Shown: in pieces, positions 35,153-42,785 of the stretch
Layout: the number at the start of each line of letters is the position of its first letter
Position numbering within the stretch: position 1 is the first letter of the stretch
Assembly: GCF_011040495.1 (NCBI RefSeq)
Contig: NZ_CP049037.1
Coordinates: forward strand, 3,348,001-3,412,000
Direction: 5' to 3'
Source: Pseudohalocynthiibacter aestuariivivens
Lineage (GTDB): Bacteria; Pseudomonadota; Alphaproteobacteria; Rhodobacterales; Rhodobacteraceae
Length of the DNA stretch: 64,000 nt
Notes under the pieces: generated by a model
Database searches by the model: none
The model's input: the letters and a program-made list of their open reading frames with translations, nothing else
What the model was told of the DNA's origin: nothing
Made by a program: the position numbers and the translations under genes

Positions 35153-35545
35153 TTAGTTCCGGCGCGAAAACTCCAGATCAAAATCGTTGTCTGTCGATAG
35201 GATCAATACATCCCCCACAACCTCGACCAGTGTCGCGCGTCGTATGGCGGACACCGCGCGCGTATCGACTGAGGTCGGCGGGCAATTCCGACTATATTCC
35301 CGAACATCATCCAGTTGAAACCAAGGGTACGGTGCGATTTGCCGCGCCGTCATTCCGGTGCAAGGGGTGACTACCGAAACGTCGCCATGCGCACCCAGTT
35401 GCAGTACGATATTTTGCTGAACCTGCGTATTGCTGACCTTGCTCAACTGCCAGCTGCCCATGCCGCCATAGGCGGTCACGGTTTCGTCTTTTTGACAGGT
35501 ATTCAGGGATAGTAGCGCCGCGATGATCGCTGCCAGTTCCTTCAC
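35153..35545 (-). CDS. META-domain (HslJ-like) putative lipoprotein
   Basis: The 130-residue protein has a signal-like N-terminus (KELAAIIAALLSLNTCQ) with a possible lipidation Cys; the lipobox LNTC is imperfect. It continues YGGMGSWQLSKVSNTQ, VVTPCTGMTARQ and VEVVGDVLILSTDNDFDLEF. Such META-type proteins have unknown function. The GTG start overlaps the TetR stop (GTGA), so they are coupled. It is convergent with recO, 3 bp away. Confidence 0.7.
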   Translation of the reverse strand: MKELAAIIAALLSLNTCQKDETVTAYGGMGSWQLSKVSNTQVQQNIVLQLGAHGDVSVVTPCTGMTARQIAPYPWFQLDDVREYSRNCPPTSVDTRAVSAIRRATLVEVVGDVLILSTDNDFDLEFSRRN

Positions 35546-36105
35546 CGCAGGGCCAGCACCAGATCGACGAGAGACCCGATTGCGCCCTTGTTGCGGTTTG
35601 CCTCCTCTGGGCCGAGCGCCTCCATCCCGAGGCTTGCGCTGTAGATGATCCGGGCCATTTCAGGATTGCTCACACCGATGGCACCCAGCAGGGAACCCAG
35701 ATGGTCCAGCCTTTTGGCATCTACACGGCGGATGGCGGCGGCCGCGCCATCATGGCTCAGCCCCCATGCCCGGATCGCAGGTTCGACCGGGAATATCGCG
35801 GCGGCATCGCTTGCCGACATATCCATGATGGTCTGCGCATAATGCCGCAGCCGGGCGGCGTCGCCTTGGGAGCTGGATTTCGCTGCGTGCACCATCTCGA
35901 TTGCTTCATCTTCCCAGCGCTCGATCAGCTCGGCTTGAAAGGCAGGAAGATCTGCGAAATGCCAATAAAATGAACCTTTTGTCGTGCCCAGCCGCCGCGC
36001 GAGGGGTTCAGCCTGCAACGCACTGGAACCGTCCGACGCCAGCGCGTTCAATCCGGTGCGAAGCCAGTCCTGTCTGGTCAGACGTTGTGTTCGTTGCTTG
36101 TTCAT
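35542..36105 (-). CDS. TetR/AcrR family transcriptional regulator
   Basis: The 187-residue protein has an N-terminal helix-turn-helix: RQDWLRTGLNALASDG, then LARRLGTTKGSFYWHFADLPAF, a typical TetR DNA-binding region. A C-terminal ligand-binding domain (about 70-185) is followed by the META gene in the same operon. Its ligand is unknown. It is divergent from the EamA exporter, 242 bp away, so a shared operator region is possible. Confidence 0.93.
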   Translation of the reverse strand: MNKQRTQRLTRQDWLRTGLNALASDGSSALQAEPLARRLGTTKGSFYWHFADLPAFQAELIERWEDEAIEMVHAAKSSSQGDAARLRHYAQTIMDMSASDAAAIFPVEPAIRAWGLSHDGAAAAIRRVDAKRLDHLGSLLGAIGVSNPEMARIIYSASLGMEALGPEEANRNKGAIGSLVDLVLALR

Positions 36106-36168
36106 GCGTCGCTACCTAGAGTGGGGTCAGTGCCGCTTCAAGTGCGGTGGCGGCAATCAGCCAATACC

Positions 36169-36191
36169 TTTTTCATCTTTCGTCAAATACC
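36169..36191 (+). repeat. Intergenic motif, copy 3 (TTTTTCATCTTTC...CAAATACC)
   Basis: TTTTTCATCTTTC (36169-36181) is followed two bases later by CAAATACC (36184-36191), the same as at 30373-30395. It sits in the tetR-EamA divergent region; see the findings. Confidence 0.55.
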
Positions 36192-36347
36192 TGTTGCGCA
36201 CGCTGTGCCATACCAGCGCCCTTGCAGGTGCATACGCTTGCGCGTCACGTAAAAACCAGCCTATGCATACGCATGGTAGGCGGGCGTGGAGGTGGAGCGG
36301 CCAATGCAGGGATATAGCTCTGAAATCACGCATCTGAGACGCGCACG

Positions 36348-37193
36348 ATGAATGTCAGCGTCTTCGGAATTGTCCTGCTGGCGGCTCTTTTACACGCGGG
36401 CTGGAACGCGCTCGTCAAGGGCGGATTGGACAAAACCCGCAGCATGGCGGCGGTCGTCATCGGACAGGGCGCATTTGGCGGTCTGATGTTGTTGTTTGTA
36501 CCTGCTCCAGCAATAGAAAGCTGGTCCTATCTGCTGATCGGCGTCGCGCTGCATCTGGGCTATCAGATGTTTCTGATCTCGGCCTACAAGGTGGGCGACC
36601 TTACCCAAGTCTACCCGATCGCCCGCGGTATCGCGCCGGTTATTGTCACGGTGGTTTCTGTCACGGTTCTGGGCGTCGGTTTCGATCTGCCGCAATTGCT
36701 GGCGGTGGGGCTGATTGTCTGCGGGATCATCAGTCTCGGGCTGGTGCGCAGCGCGGGTGGAACGCGCGGTGGCGCGGGCACGATGTTGGCGCTGATCACG
36801 GGGTGTTTCATCGCGGCCTATTCGCTTAATGACGGGTTGGGCGCGCGGCTGGCGGGCAGCCCGCTGGGGTTCTATGGCTGGATGGCGCTGCTCAATGCGG
36901 CGGCTTTTGCCGTGTTTGTTCCATTTTGGGAGCGCGGCGCACTTAGCGCGCTGCCACGGTCCGGCACGCTGATGGTGGTGGGCGGCGGCGCGTCTTTTGC
37001 GGCGTATGCGCTGGTTGTCTACGCCTTTACATTGGCTCCCATTGCGCTGGTGACGGCGCTGCGCGAGACCAGCATCGTCTTTGCACTATTGATCGGGGTG
37101 TTCAAGCTGAAGGAACGGCTCGATCTGGCCAAGGTTTTTTCGACGTTTCTTACGCTTATCGGGGTGGCCTTGTTGCGATTGTCCAAAGGGTGA
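36348..37193 (+). CDS. EamA/DMT family transporter
   Basis: The 281-residue protein has about ten membrane helices in two EamA-like halves (VFGIVLLAALLHAGWNALVKGG; AGTMLALITGCFIAAYSLNDGLGA). It shows YQMFLISAYKVGDLTQVYPIARGIAP and TALRETSIVFALLIGVFKLKERL. Such proteins export metabolites or amino acids; the substrate is unknown. It is divergent from the TetR-META operon. Confidence 0.9.
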   Translation: MNVSVFGIVLLAALLHAGWNALVKGGLDKTRSMAAVVIGQGAFGGLMLLFVPAPAIESWSYLLIGVALHLGYQMFLISAYKVGDLTQVYPIARGIAPVIVTVVSVTVLGVGFDLPQLLAVGLIVCGIISLGLVRSAGGTRGGAGTMLALITGCFIAAYSLNDGLGARLAGSPLGFYGWMALLNAAAFAVFVPFWERGALSALPRSGTLMVVGGGASFAAYALVVYAFTLAPIALVTALRETSIVFALLIGVFKLKERLDLAKVFSTFLTLIGVALLRLSKG

Positions 37194-37240
37194 CCCGTTG
37201 GATGGCCGCGATATGTATCTGGCTATGGTAACGCCCCGAT

Positions 37241-37924
37241 CTATCTCGACAATGCAACGCGGCGGATGAGGTGAAAACGACCATCCTCGTCCTCGCCCAC
37301 GAGGCTCAGGGCGTCAAGGACGAACGGCGCAGGTAAGAGCGGCTCTACATGCGCGGCGAGCGCAGCGGTTAGTACGGCCACCTGTCGCTTTGGCAGTTTG
37401 CCACTGAGCGTGATGTGGAACCGAAAGGCATCCATCACATGCGGGTATCCCCAGTTTTGCAGGTTCTGCTCCTGAGAAGGGGTCAGCAGGCCTGTTCGGT
37501 AGCGATCCAACGTTTCACGATCTGGCGGCGCGCGAAAGTCATCGAGATGACGTACGGCGTGCGCAGCCAGATCAGTGACGGCAGCGCATGGGGTCGAAGG
37601 GATCAGCGCCAGAAACCGCCCAAGCGGCGCCAGTGTCAGACCGGGCAGGGTGACGGGCGCACGCGTCGCGCAAAATGCGTCAAAGGCCGCCTGCAATTCC
37701 TCGACATGTCTTGCTTTCGCCAACATGAATGGCGGCTTGATTGTCGCATGCAGTCCGTACCGGCGCGGACGTTCGGTGATGTCCGACACCGGGGCAGGCA
37801 GTCCATCCATCACCAGATGCGGCACGCTCACCCTGCGCGCGATGTCCCAGCCCAGCCACGCAGCACCGAAATCTGCCAGCGCGCCGTCGGGGGGTGTATA
37901 GTAGATGGCATAGCGGCGGAACAT
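37241..37924 (-). CDS. DUF1045 2H-phosphoesterase-like protein (phosphonate-type)
   Basis: The 227-residue protein begins FRRYAIYYTPPDGALADFGAAWLGWD and has two HxT-type motifs: GLHATIKPPF (about residue 65) and FRFHITLSGKL (about residue 170). This is the 2H phosphodiesterase pattern found in DUF1045, usually part of phn C-P lyase clusters. No other phn gene is nearby. The ATG at 37924 has AGAGG six bases upstream, and an in-frame longer ORF adds 90 residues without homology. Confidence 0.85.
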   Translation of the reverse strand: MFRRYAIYYTPPDGALADFGAAWLGWDIARRVSVPHLVMDGLPAPVSDITERPRRYGLHATIKPPFMLAKARHVEELQAAFDAFCATRAPVTLPGLTLAPLGRFLALIPSTPCAAVTDLAAHAVRHLDDFRAPPDRETLDRYRTGLLTPSQEQNLQNWGYPHVMDAFRFHITLSGKLPKRQVAVLTAALAAHVEPLLPAPFVLDALSLVGEDEDGRFHLIRRVALSR

Positions 37925-38108
37925 GGGCATCCTCTGGCATTTCAGTGCGTATTGGGCAGGCTCGTTCTTGGCATAGGTTGGTGCGGGCGCCAATGACGAC
38001 TGGCGCGGCGGGCTGAGGTTCTGCTGTGCCGATACGTATGCAAGGCTTTGACAGCCCCCTTTGTGCCCCGCATAAAGGCACGATAACTCCCATAACACAG
38101 GTGCGTCC

Positions 38109-38804
38109 ATGCCCGCCAACATGCTCTTTGACTTGCCCGCCGCGCCTGCCGTGCCGATCACCGGATCGGACGCTCTTTTTCCTGTGCGCCGCATCTTTTG
38201 TGTCGGGCGGAACTATGCAGCCCACGCCGCCGAGATGGGCAACGAAGTCGACCGTGAGGCGCCGTTTTACTTTACCAAGTCGGCACATGCGCTGGTTCTG
38301 TCCGGGACAGATATTGCCTATCCGCCGGGCACGTCGGACTGCCACTATGAAATGGAATTCGTGATGGCCATCGGGGCTGCAGCCTTTGAGGCGACAGTCG
38401 AGAATGCCATGCAGGCGGTCTATGGGTATGCATGTGGTATCGACCTGACGCGGCGCGATTTGCAGGCCGCAGCCAAGGACAAGCGTCGTCCGTGGGATCT
38501 GGGCAAGGATTTCGAGAACGCGGCTATCATGGCCGCGATCACCCCTGCGACGGAGTTTGGTCTGATCGCGGATCAGGCAATCACACTGGATATGGATGGC
38601 ACGCGTGTGCAGGATGCGACGCTGAGTGATATGATATGGTCTGCGCCAGAGATCATTGCGCATCTGTCGCGGTTTTATCATCTGTCACCCGGTGACTTGA
38701 TCTACACAGGGACGCCCGCAGGCGTCGGCCCGGTCGCGCCCGGCGCAACGCTGAAAGGCCAGATTGACGGGCTGTCCCCGGTCGAGCTGGGCATCACTGG
38801 CTGA
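38109..38804 (+). CDS. Fumarylacetoacetate hydrolase family protein
   Basis: The 231-residue protein has VRRIFCVGRNYAAHAAEMGNE, FYFTKSAHALV, the metal-binding DCHYEMEFVMAIG, CGIDLTRRDLQAAAKDKRRPW and GDLIYTGTPAGVGPVAPG. This is a full FAH fold of the acylpyruvase/fumarylpyruvate type. It hydrolyses C-C bonds of beta-diketo acids; substrate unknown. It lies just before the TRAP transporter genes and may use the substrate imported by them; that is inference. Confidence 0.88.
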   Translation: MPANMLFDLPAAPAVPITGSDALFPVRRIFCVGRNYAAHAAEMGNEVDREAPFYFTKSAHALVLSGTDIAYPPGTSDCHYEMEFVMAIGAAAFEATVENAMQAVYGYACGIDLTRRDLQAAAKDKRRPWDLGKDFENAAIMAAITPATEFGLIADQAITLDMDGTRVQDATLSDMIWSAPEIIAHLSRFYHLSPGDLIYTGTPAGVGPVAPGATLKGQIDGLSPVELGITG

Positions 38805-38948
38805 GATACGATCCTGTTGCACCAATGTCTTGCGCCGCTTGATGGTTGCAAACTCGTACGCATGCATGTGTAGTACATGATAAGACGGGCCAGAGCCCGC
38901 TGTCCGGGATCGCCCGCGCGGTCCCGGTGTTAAAGGGAGGAAAATACC

Positions 38949-39989
38949 ATGAAACACTTTACCCTTACCGGTGCTGTGCGTGCCGGGGCGTTGACTGCGA
39001 TCGCCGCTTGCTGGGCAACCATTGCCGCCGCTCAGGATGTGACACTGAAAATGCACCAGTTCCTGCCGCCACAGGCCAACGTGCCCAAACTGATCCTCGT
39101 GCCTTGGGCCGAGCGCGTGATGGAGGCGTCTGGCGGGCGCATCAAGATCGACCATTTCCCGTCGATGCAGCTGGGTGGCAAGCCGCCCGAACTGGCCACT
39201 CAGGTCGTGGACGGTGTGGCAGATATAATCTGGACCGTCGCCGGATACACGCCGGGCCGTTTTCCGCAGGCCGAAGTGTTCGAATTGCCGTTCATTATGA
39301 CCAATGCCGAGGATACGAGCCGCGCGTTCTGGCAGTTTGCCGAAGCAAACATGATGGACGCCGATTTTGCCGAGATGAAAATCCTCGGCGTATGGGTGCA
39401 TGGCCCCGGCGTGATCCATTCCAAGGATCCGGTAAATTCCATCGCCGATCTAAATGGTAAAACCGTGCGCGGTCCGACGCGGATCATCACTGGTATGCTG
39501 GGAGAGTTGGGCGCAACCCCTGTCGGTATGCCCGTCCCGGCTGTCCCAGAGGCACTGTCCAAGGGTGTGATCAACGCCACCGTGATCCCGTGGGAGGTGA
39601 CGGCGGCGCTGAAAGTGCCGGAACTGGTTACCAACCACACGACGTTTGGTGATGAGGCGCTGTATACCACCGCGTTCATTTTCGCGATGAACAAGGACAA
39701 ATACGACAGCCTGCCCGATGATCTCAAAGCGGCCATCGACGGCCAGTCAGGTGCAGACCTTTCGGCGCTGGCAGGCAAGACAATGGCGGAATCGGACGGT
39801 CCCGCGCGCAAGGCGGCAGAGGATCGCGGCAACAACATCATCGACCTCACCCCCGAACAGGTGGCAGAATGGAAAGAGGCCGCCGGCCCGGTAGAGGCGG
39901 GTTGGATCGCTGACATGGATGCCAAGGGTTTTGATGGGCAGGCTCTGGTTGATCAGGCCAAGTCATTGATCGAAAAGAACTCTATGTGA
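38949..39989 (+). CDS. dctP: TRAP transporter substrate-binding protein (DctP family)
   Basis: This periplasmic protein binds a carboxylate-type solute for the membrane DctQM pair. The 346-residue protein has a signal peptide (to about residue 28, TIAAAQD), HQFLPPQANVPKLILVPWAERV, MQLGGKPPELATQVVDGVADI (core MQLGGKPPELATQ) and PVPAVPEALSKGVINATVIPWE (core GVINATVIPWE). A strong GGGAGG ribosome site lies just before the start. The ligand cannot be read from the sequence. Confidence 0.92.
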   Translation: MKHFTLTGAVRAGALTAIAACWATIAAAQDVTLKMHQFLPPQANVPKLILVPWAERVMEASGGRIKIDHFPSMQLGGKPPELATQVVDGVADIIWTVAGYTPGRFPQAEVFELPFIMTNAEDTSRAFWQFAEANMMDADFAEMKILGVWVHGPGVIHSKDPVNSIADLNGKTVRGPTRIITGMLGELGATPVGMPVPAVPEALSKGVINATVIPWEVTAALKVPELVTNHTTFGDEALYTTAFIFAMNKDKYDSLPDDLKAAIDGQSGADLSALAGKTMAESDGPARKAAEDRGNNIIDLTPEQVAEWKEAAGPVEAGWIADMDAKGFDGQALVDQAKSLIEKNSM

Positions 39990-40041
39990 TCCAGCAGTGG
40001 GCCGATGCCATGTCGGCCCACCCAGTCAGGGACCTGCATTG

Positions 40042-40626
40042 ATGCACCGGATTGTCACTTTTGTCGCCAGCGCCATGGCCGTGCTGGGTGGCGCGGTCCT
40101 GACCTTGCTCATTGCGCTGACCTGCGTTTCGATCCTCGGGCGGCTGGCGAACGGGCTGCTGCACAACGCGGTCACATCCGACGTGTTCGCCAAGGGTGCC
40201 CAGCGTCTGCTGGATGCAGGTGTCGGCCCGGTTCTGGGTGCGTTTGAATTGGTCGAGGCGGGCGTGGCCTTTGCGATCTTTGCCTTTCTTCCGATCTGCC
40301 AGATCAGTGGTGGCCATGCGACCGTGGATCTGTTCACCGCGCGTCTGCCTGACGGTGCGAGCCGCGTTTTGCAAATCGTGATTGATGTTGTTTTCGCCCT
40401 CGTGCTTGCGCTGATCGCTTGGCGGCTGTTCGAGGGAATGCAGGGAAAGATGCGGTACAACGAGACGACATTCATGTTGCAGATGCCGATCTGGTGGTCC
40501 TACCTCGCCAGCTTCTTGGCCGCCGCGTTGGCTGCTGTTGTGGGGATCTATGTGGCGCTGGCCCGGTTGGTCGAAGCCCTGACCGGGCAGCGTATCCTCG
40601 GCACGCAGGACGGATCCGAAGCATGA
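40042..40626 (+). CDS. dctQ: TRAP transporter small permease (DctQ family)
   Basis: The 194-residue protein has four membrane helices (FVASAMAVLGGAVLTLLIALTCVSIL, GVAFAIFAFLPICQ, VIDVVFALVLALIAW, SFLAAALAAVVGIYVAL). It is slightly longer than usual because of a loop containing FAKGAQRLLDAG. The ATG at 40042 has AGGGA upstream and its stop overlaps dctM by 4 bp. It pairs with DctM to form the membrane part. Confidence 0.9.
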   Translation: MHRIVTFVASAMAVLGGAVLTLLIALTCVSILGRLANGLLHNAVTSDVFAKGAQRLLDAGVGPVLGAFELVEAGVAFAIFAFLPICQISGGHATVDLFTARLPDGASRVLQIVIDVVFALVLALIAWRLFEGMQGKMRYNETTFMLQMPIWWSYLASFLAAALAAVVGIYVALARLVEALTGQRILGTQDGSEA

Positions 40627-41945
40627 GCGATCTGGCCATTGGGATCACCTCCTTCCCTGTGCTTCTGGCTCTGATTTTCCTGCGTGTTCCAATCGGGCTG
40701 GCGATGTTTCTGGTCGGGCTGGGGGGGCTTTATATGGTGACGGGCGGCATGAATGTCGGCCTGTCAAAGCTGAAAACCGAGACCTATTCGACCTTTTCCA
40801 ACTATTCGCTGACCATCGTGCCAATGTTCCTGCTGATGGGGCAGTTCGCCACATTGGGCGGCATGTCCACCGCGCTCTTCAAGGCAGCCGAGGCGTGGCT
40901 GGGTCACCGCAAGGGCGGCGTCGCGATGGCATCCGTGGGGGCCTGCGCAGGGTTCGGCGCGATCTGTGGCAGTTCATTGGCGACGGCGGCGACCATGGGG
41001 CAGGTGGCCCTGCCAGAGTTGCGGCGCTATGGGTATTCGGGTGGGTTTTCGTCGGCCACACTGGCCGCGGGGGGTACACTTGGTATCCTTATTCCGCCGT
41101 CGGTGATTCTGGTGATCTACGCGATCCTGACCGAGCAAAACATCGCCAAACTGTTCCTTTCCGCCTTTATTCCCGGTGTGTTAGCCGCGATTGGCTACAT
41201 GATCACCATCGCGATCTATGTCCGGATGAACCCGGGGGCGGCGGGTCTACGCGATCCGATCCCATATCAGGAACGCTGGCGCGCACTGATCGCGGTCTGG
41301 CCGGTTCTGTTGGTTTTTGCTTTGGTTGTGGGCGGCATCTATCGAGGCTGGTTCACACCGACCGAAGGCGCAGCCGTTGGGGCGGCGGGCACGGGTATCA
41401 TCGCGTTGCTCAATCGTGGGCTGACGGCCAAAACACTGATCGACAGCTTTCTGGCGACGGCGCGGAACAGTGCGATGATTTTCTTCATCATTTTCGGCGC
41501 GGCCTTCTACAACGGATTTCTGGCGTTGACCCAGACGCCACAGGCGCTGGCCGAGTACGTGCTGGCGACGGGCTATAGCCCGTGGGTGATCCTGTCGATC
41601 ATCCTTGTGCTGTATTTGGTGTTTGGCTGTGTGATGGACAGCTTGTCGATGATCCTGTTGACGATCCCGATTTTCTTTCCGATTGTCATCCAACTCGATT
41701 TTGGCATGACCGGAGAGGAACTGGCGATCTGGTTCGGCATTCTGGTACTGATCGTGGTCGAGGTGGGCCTGATCACGCCGCCGGTGGGGATGAACCTGTT
41801 TGTTATCAATGCGATGGACCGGGGCACGAAGATGGTAGAGACCTACCGCGCGGTGCTGCCGTTCGTGGCGTCCGATCTGGTACGGGTGGTGATCCTCGTG
41901 GCGTTTCCGGGCATCACGCTGTGTTTGCTCAGGTTGTTTCACTGA
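40623..41945 (+). CDS. dctM: TRAP transporter large permease (DctM family)
   Basis: The 440-residue protein has about 11-12 helices and the DctM signature segments: IVPMFLLMGQFATLGGMSTALF, GGTLGILIPPSVILVIYAILTEQNIAKLFLSAFIPG (cores GTLGILIPPSVI and ITEQNIAKL-like TEQNIAKLF) and VGLITPPVGMNLFVIN. It transports solute in symport with Na+ or H+. The start overlaps dctQ (ATGA). It is followed by the second 11-bp repeat array. Confidence 0.92.
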   Translation: MSDLAIGITSFPVLLALIFLRVPIGLAMFLVGLGGLYMVTGGMNVGLSKLKTETYSTFSNYSLTIVPMFLLMGQFATLGGMSTALFKAAEAWLGHRKGGVAMASVGACAGFGAICGSSLATAATMGQVALPELRRYGYSGGFSSATLAAGGTLGILIPPSVILVIYAILTEQNIAKLFLSAFIPGVLAAIGYMITIAIYVRMNPGAAGLRDPIPYQERWRALIAVWPVLLVFALVVGGIYRGWFTPTEGAAVGAAGTGIIALLNRGLTAKTLIDSFLATARNSAMIFFIIFGAAFYNGFLALTQTPQALAEYVLATGYSPWVILSIILVLYLVFGCVMDSLSMILLTIPIFFPIVIQLDFGMTGEELAIWFGILVLIVVEVGLITPPVGMNLFVINAMDRGTKMVETYRAVLPFVASDLVRVVILVAFPGITLCLLRLFH

Positions 41946-41959
41946 CGGCAAATTGGGAT

Positions 41960-42003
41960 GTCGGTATTGCGTCGGTAAAACGTCGGTATCGCGTCGGTGC
42001 GGC
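41960..42003 (+). repeat. 11-bp iteron array, site B (four units)
   Basis: Four tandem units occur just after the dctM stop: GTCGGTATTGC, GTCGGTAAAAC, GTCGGTATCGC and GTCGGTGCGGC. The consensus GTCGGTANNRC equals that of site A (34358-34401) read on the minus strand. This array lies between convergent genes, not in front of a promoter. Confidence 0.75.
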
Positions 42004-42020
42004 GTCCCGCGCCACGGCGA

Positions 42021-42689
42021 TCAGCGAGTGGTGTTTTCCAAGAATTGCGCGTCGCCAGTTGCCCAGCCAAGGATCAGCGGGCGACCATCGGGTAACTGGT
42101 ATGACAGTCGGCGGCCACGCGCGGCGGTGACACCGAGGTATTCGCAGAAGGCGGCAAAATCATCGTACCAACGGTGGTTCCCAGCGAAGGATTGAACGAT
42201 CATCGCCGCGGCATCGGTCTTGAAACGTGTGGCCTCAATCACTGCGGCGGCGGTACGGTGAAAGAGTTGATAGCGCAGATGGCCCGGCGGTTCGGGACAG
42301 CCCAACAGCGTGCAGATAGAGCGGAGCCGCTCGCGTTTGCCCGGCGTGCCGGTCCCCATCCAATCGGCGAGGCTGCGGTCGAAAGGTTCGTTGACCTTGG
42401 CTTCGACGCTCAATGCGATGGTCTGGTCTGGGGTGCGCGCAAGGGCGAAGATATCGCATTGGCTGGGTCGTGATCCGCCGGGCAGCGCGACCTTATGCTC
42501 GGGAAATGCCAACAGCAGTTCAGCGTCAGGTCCAAGGATGGTGGCGATTTCGGGTGGCAACCCCTTTGCATCCTCCCAGGATCGCGCGGCAGCCTGTGCG
42601 GAATAGCCTGCGCGCCATTGCTTTTGGGGGTCTGCCAGCAATGCGCGCCAGTCGAGCGGGCCGTGGGTCGGGATGTATATCTGTGCCAT
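42021..42689 (-). CDS. DUF6946 protein with a PD-(D/E)XK-like nuclease motif
   Basis: The 222-residue protein has E64 in FPEHKVALPGG, D79 in SQCDIFAL, and E96-A-K98 in LSVEAKVNEPF. This is the D...ExK order of PD-(D/E)XK nucleases. It also has GKRERLRSICTLLG and LRYQLFHRTAAAVIEA. It matches DUF6946 as I remember it. A nuclease role is inferred from motif order only. It lies downstream of mcd on the same strand with a REP element between, and is convergent with dctM. Confidence 0.8.
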   Translation of the reverse strand: MAQIYIPTHGPLDWRALLADPQKQWRAGYSAQAAARSWEDAKGLPPEIATILGPDAELLLAFPEHKVALPGGSRPSQCDIFALARTPDQTIALSVEAKVNEPFDRSLADWMGTGTPGKRERLRSICTLLGCPEPPGHLRYQLFHRTAAAVIEATRFKTDAAAMIVQSFAGNHRWYDDFAAFCEYLGVTAARGRRLSYQLPDGRPLILGWATGDAQFLENTTR

Positions 42690-42743
42690 GGCGGCAGTTT
42701 GCGGGACCGCCTTCCGAGACGCAATGTTTGCTTGGATCTGTGT

Positions 42744-42765
42744 GCCGGGCTGATGCCCGGCCTAC
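42744..42765. repeat. REP-like palindrome 1
   Basis: GCCGGGC-TGAT-GCCCGGC followed by CTAC. It lies between mcd and the DUF6946 gene and matches the copies at 52249, 52287 (inverse) and 63968, with a diverged copy at 50308. Confidence 0.75.
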
Positions 42766-42785
42766 GCAATGTGTTTGATCGTGAT

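Noticed and set aside
37680..38681. A 333-codon minus-strand frame over the FAH gene and DUF1045
   Set aside because: It overlaps two genes with clear motifs and has no recognised family.
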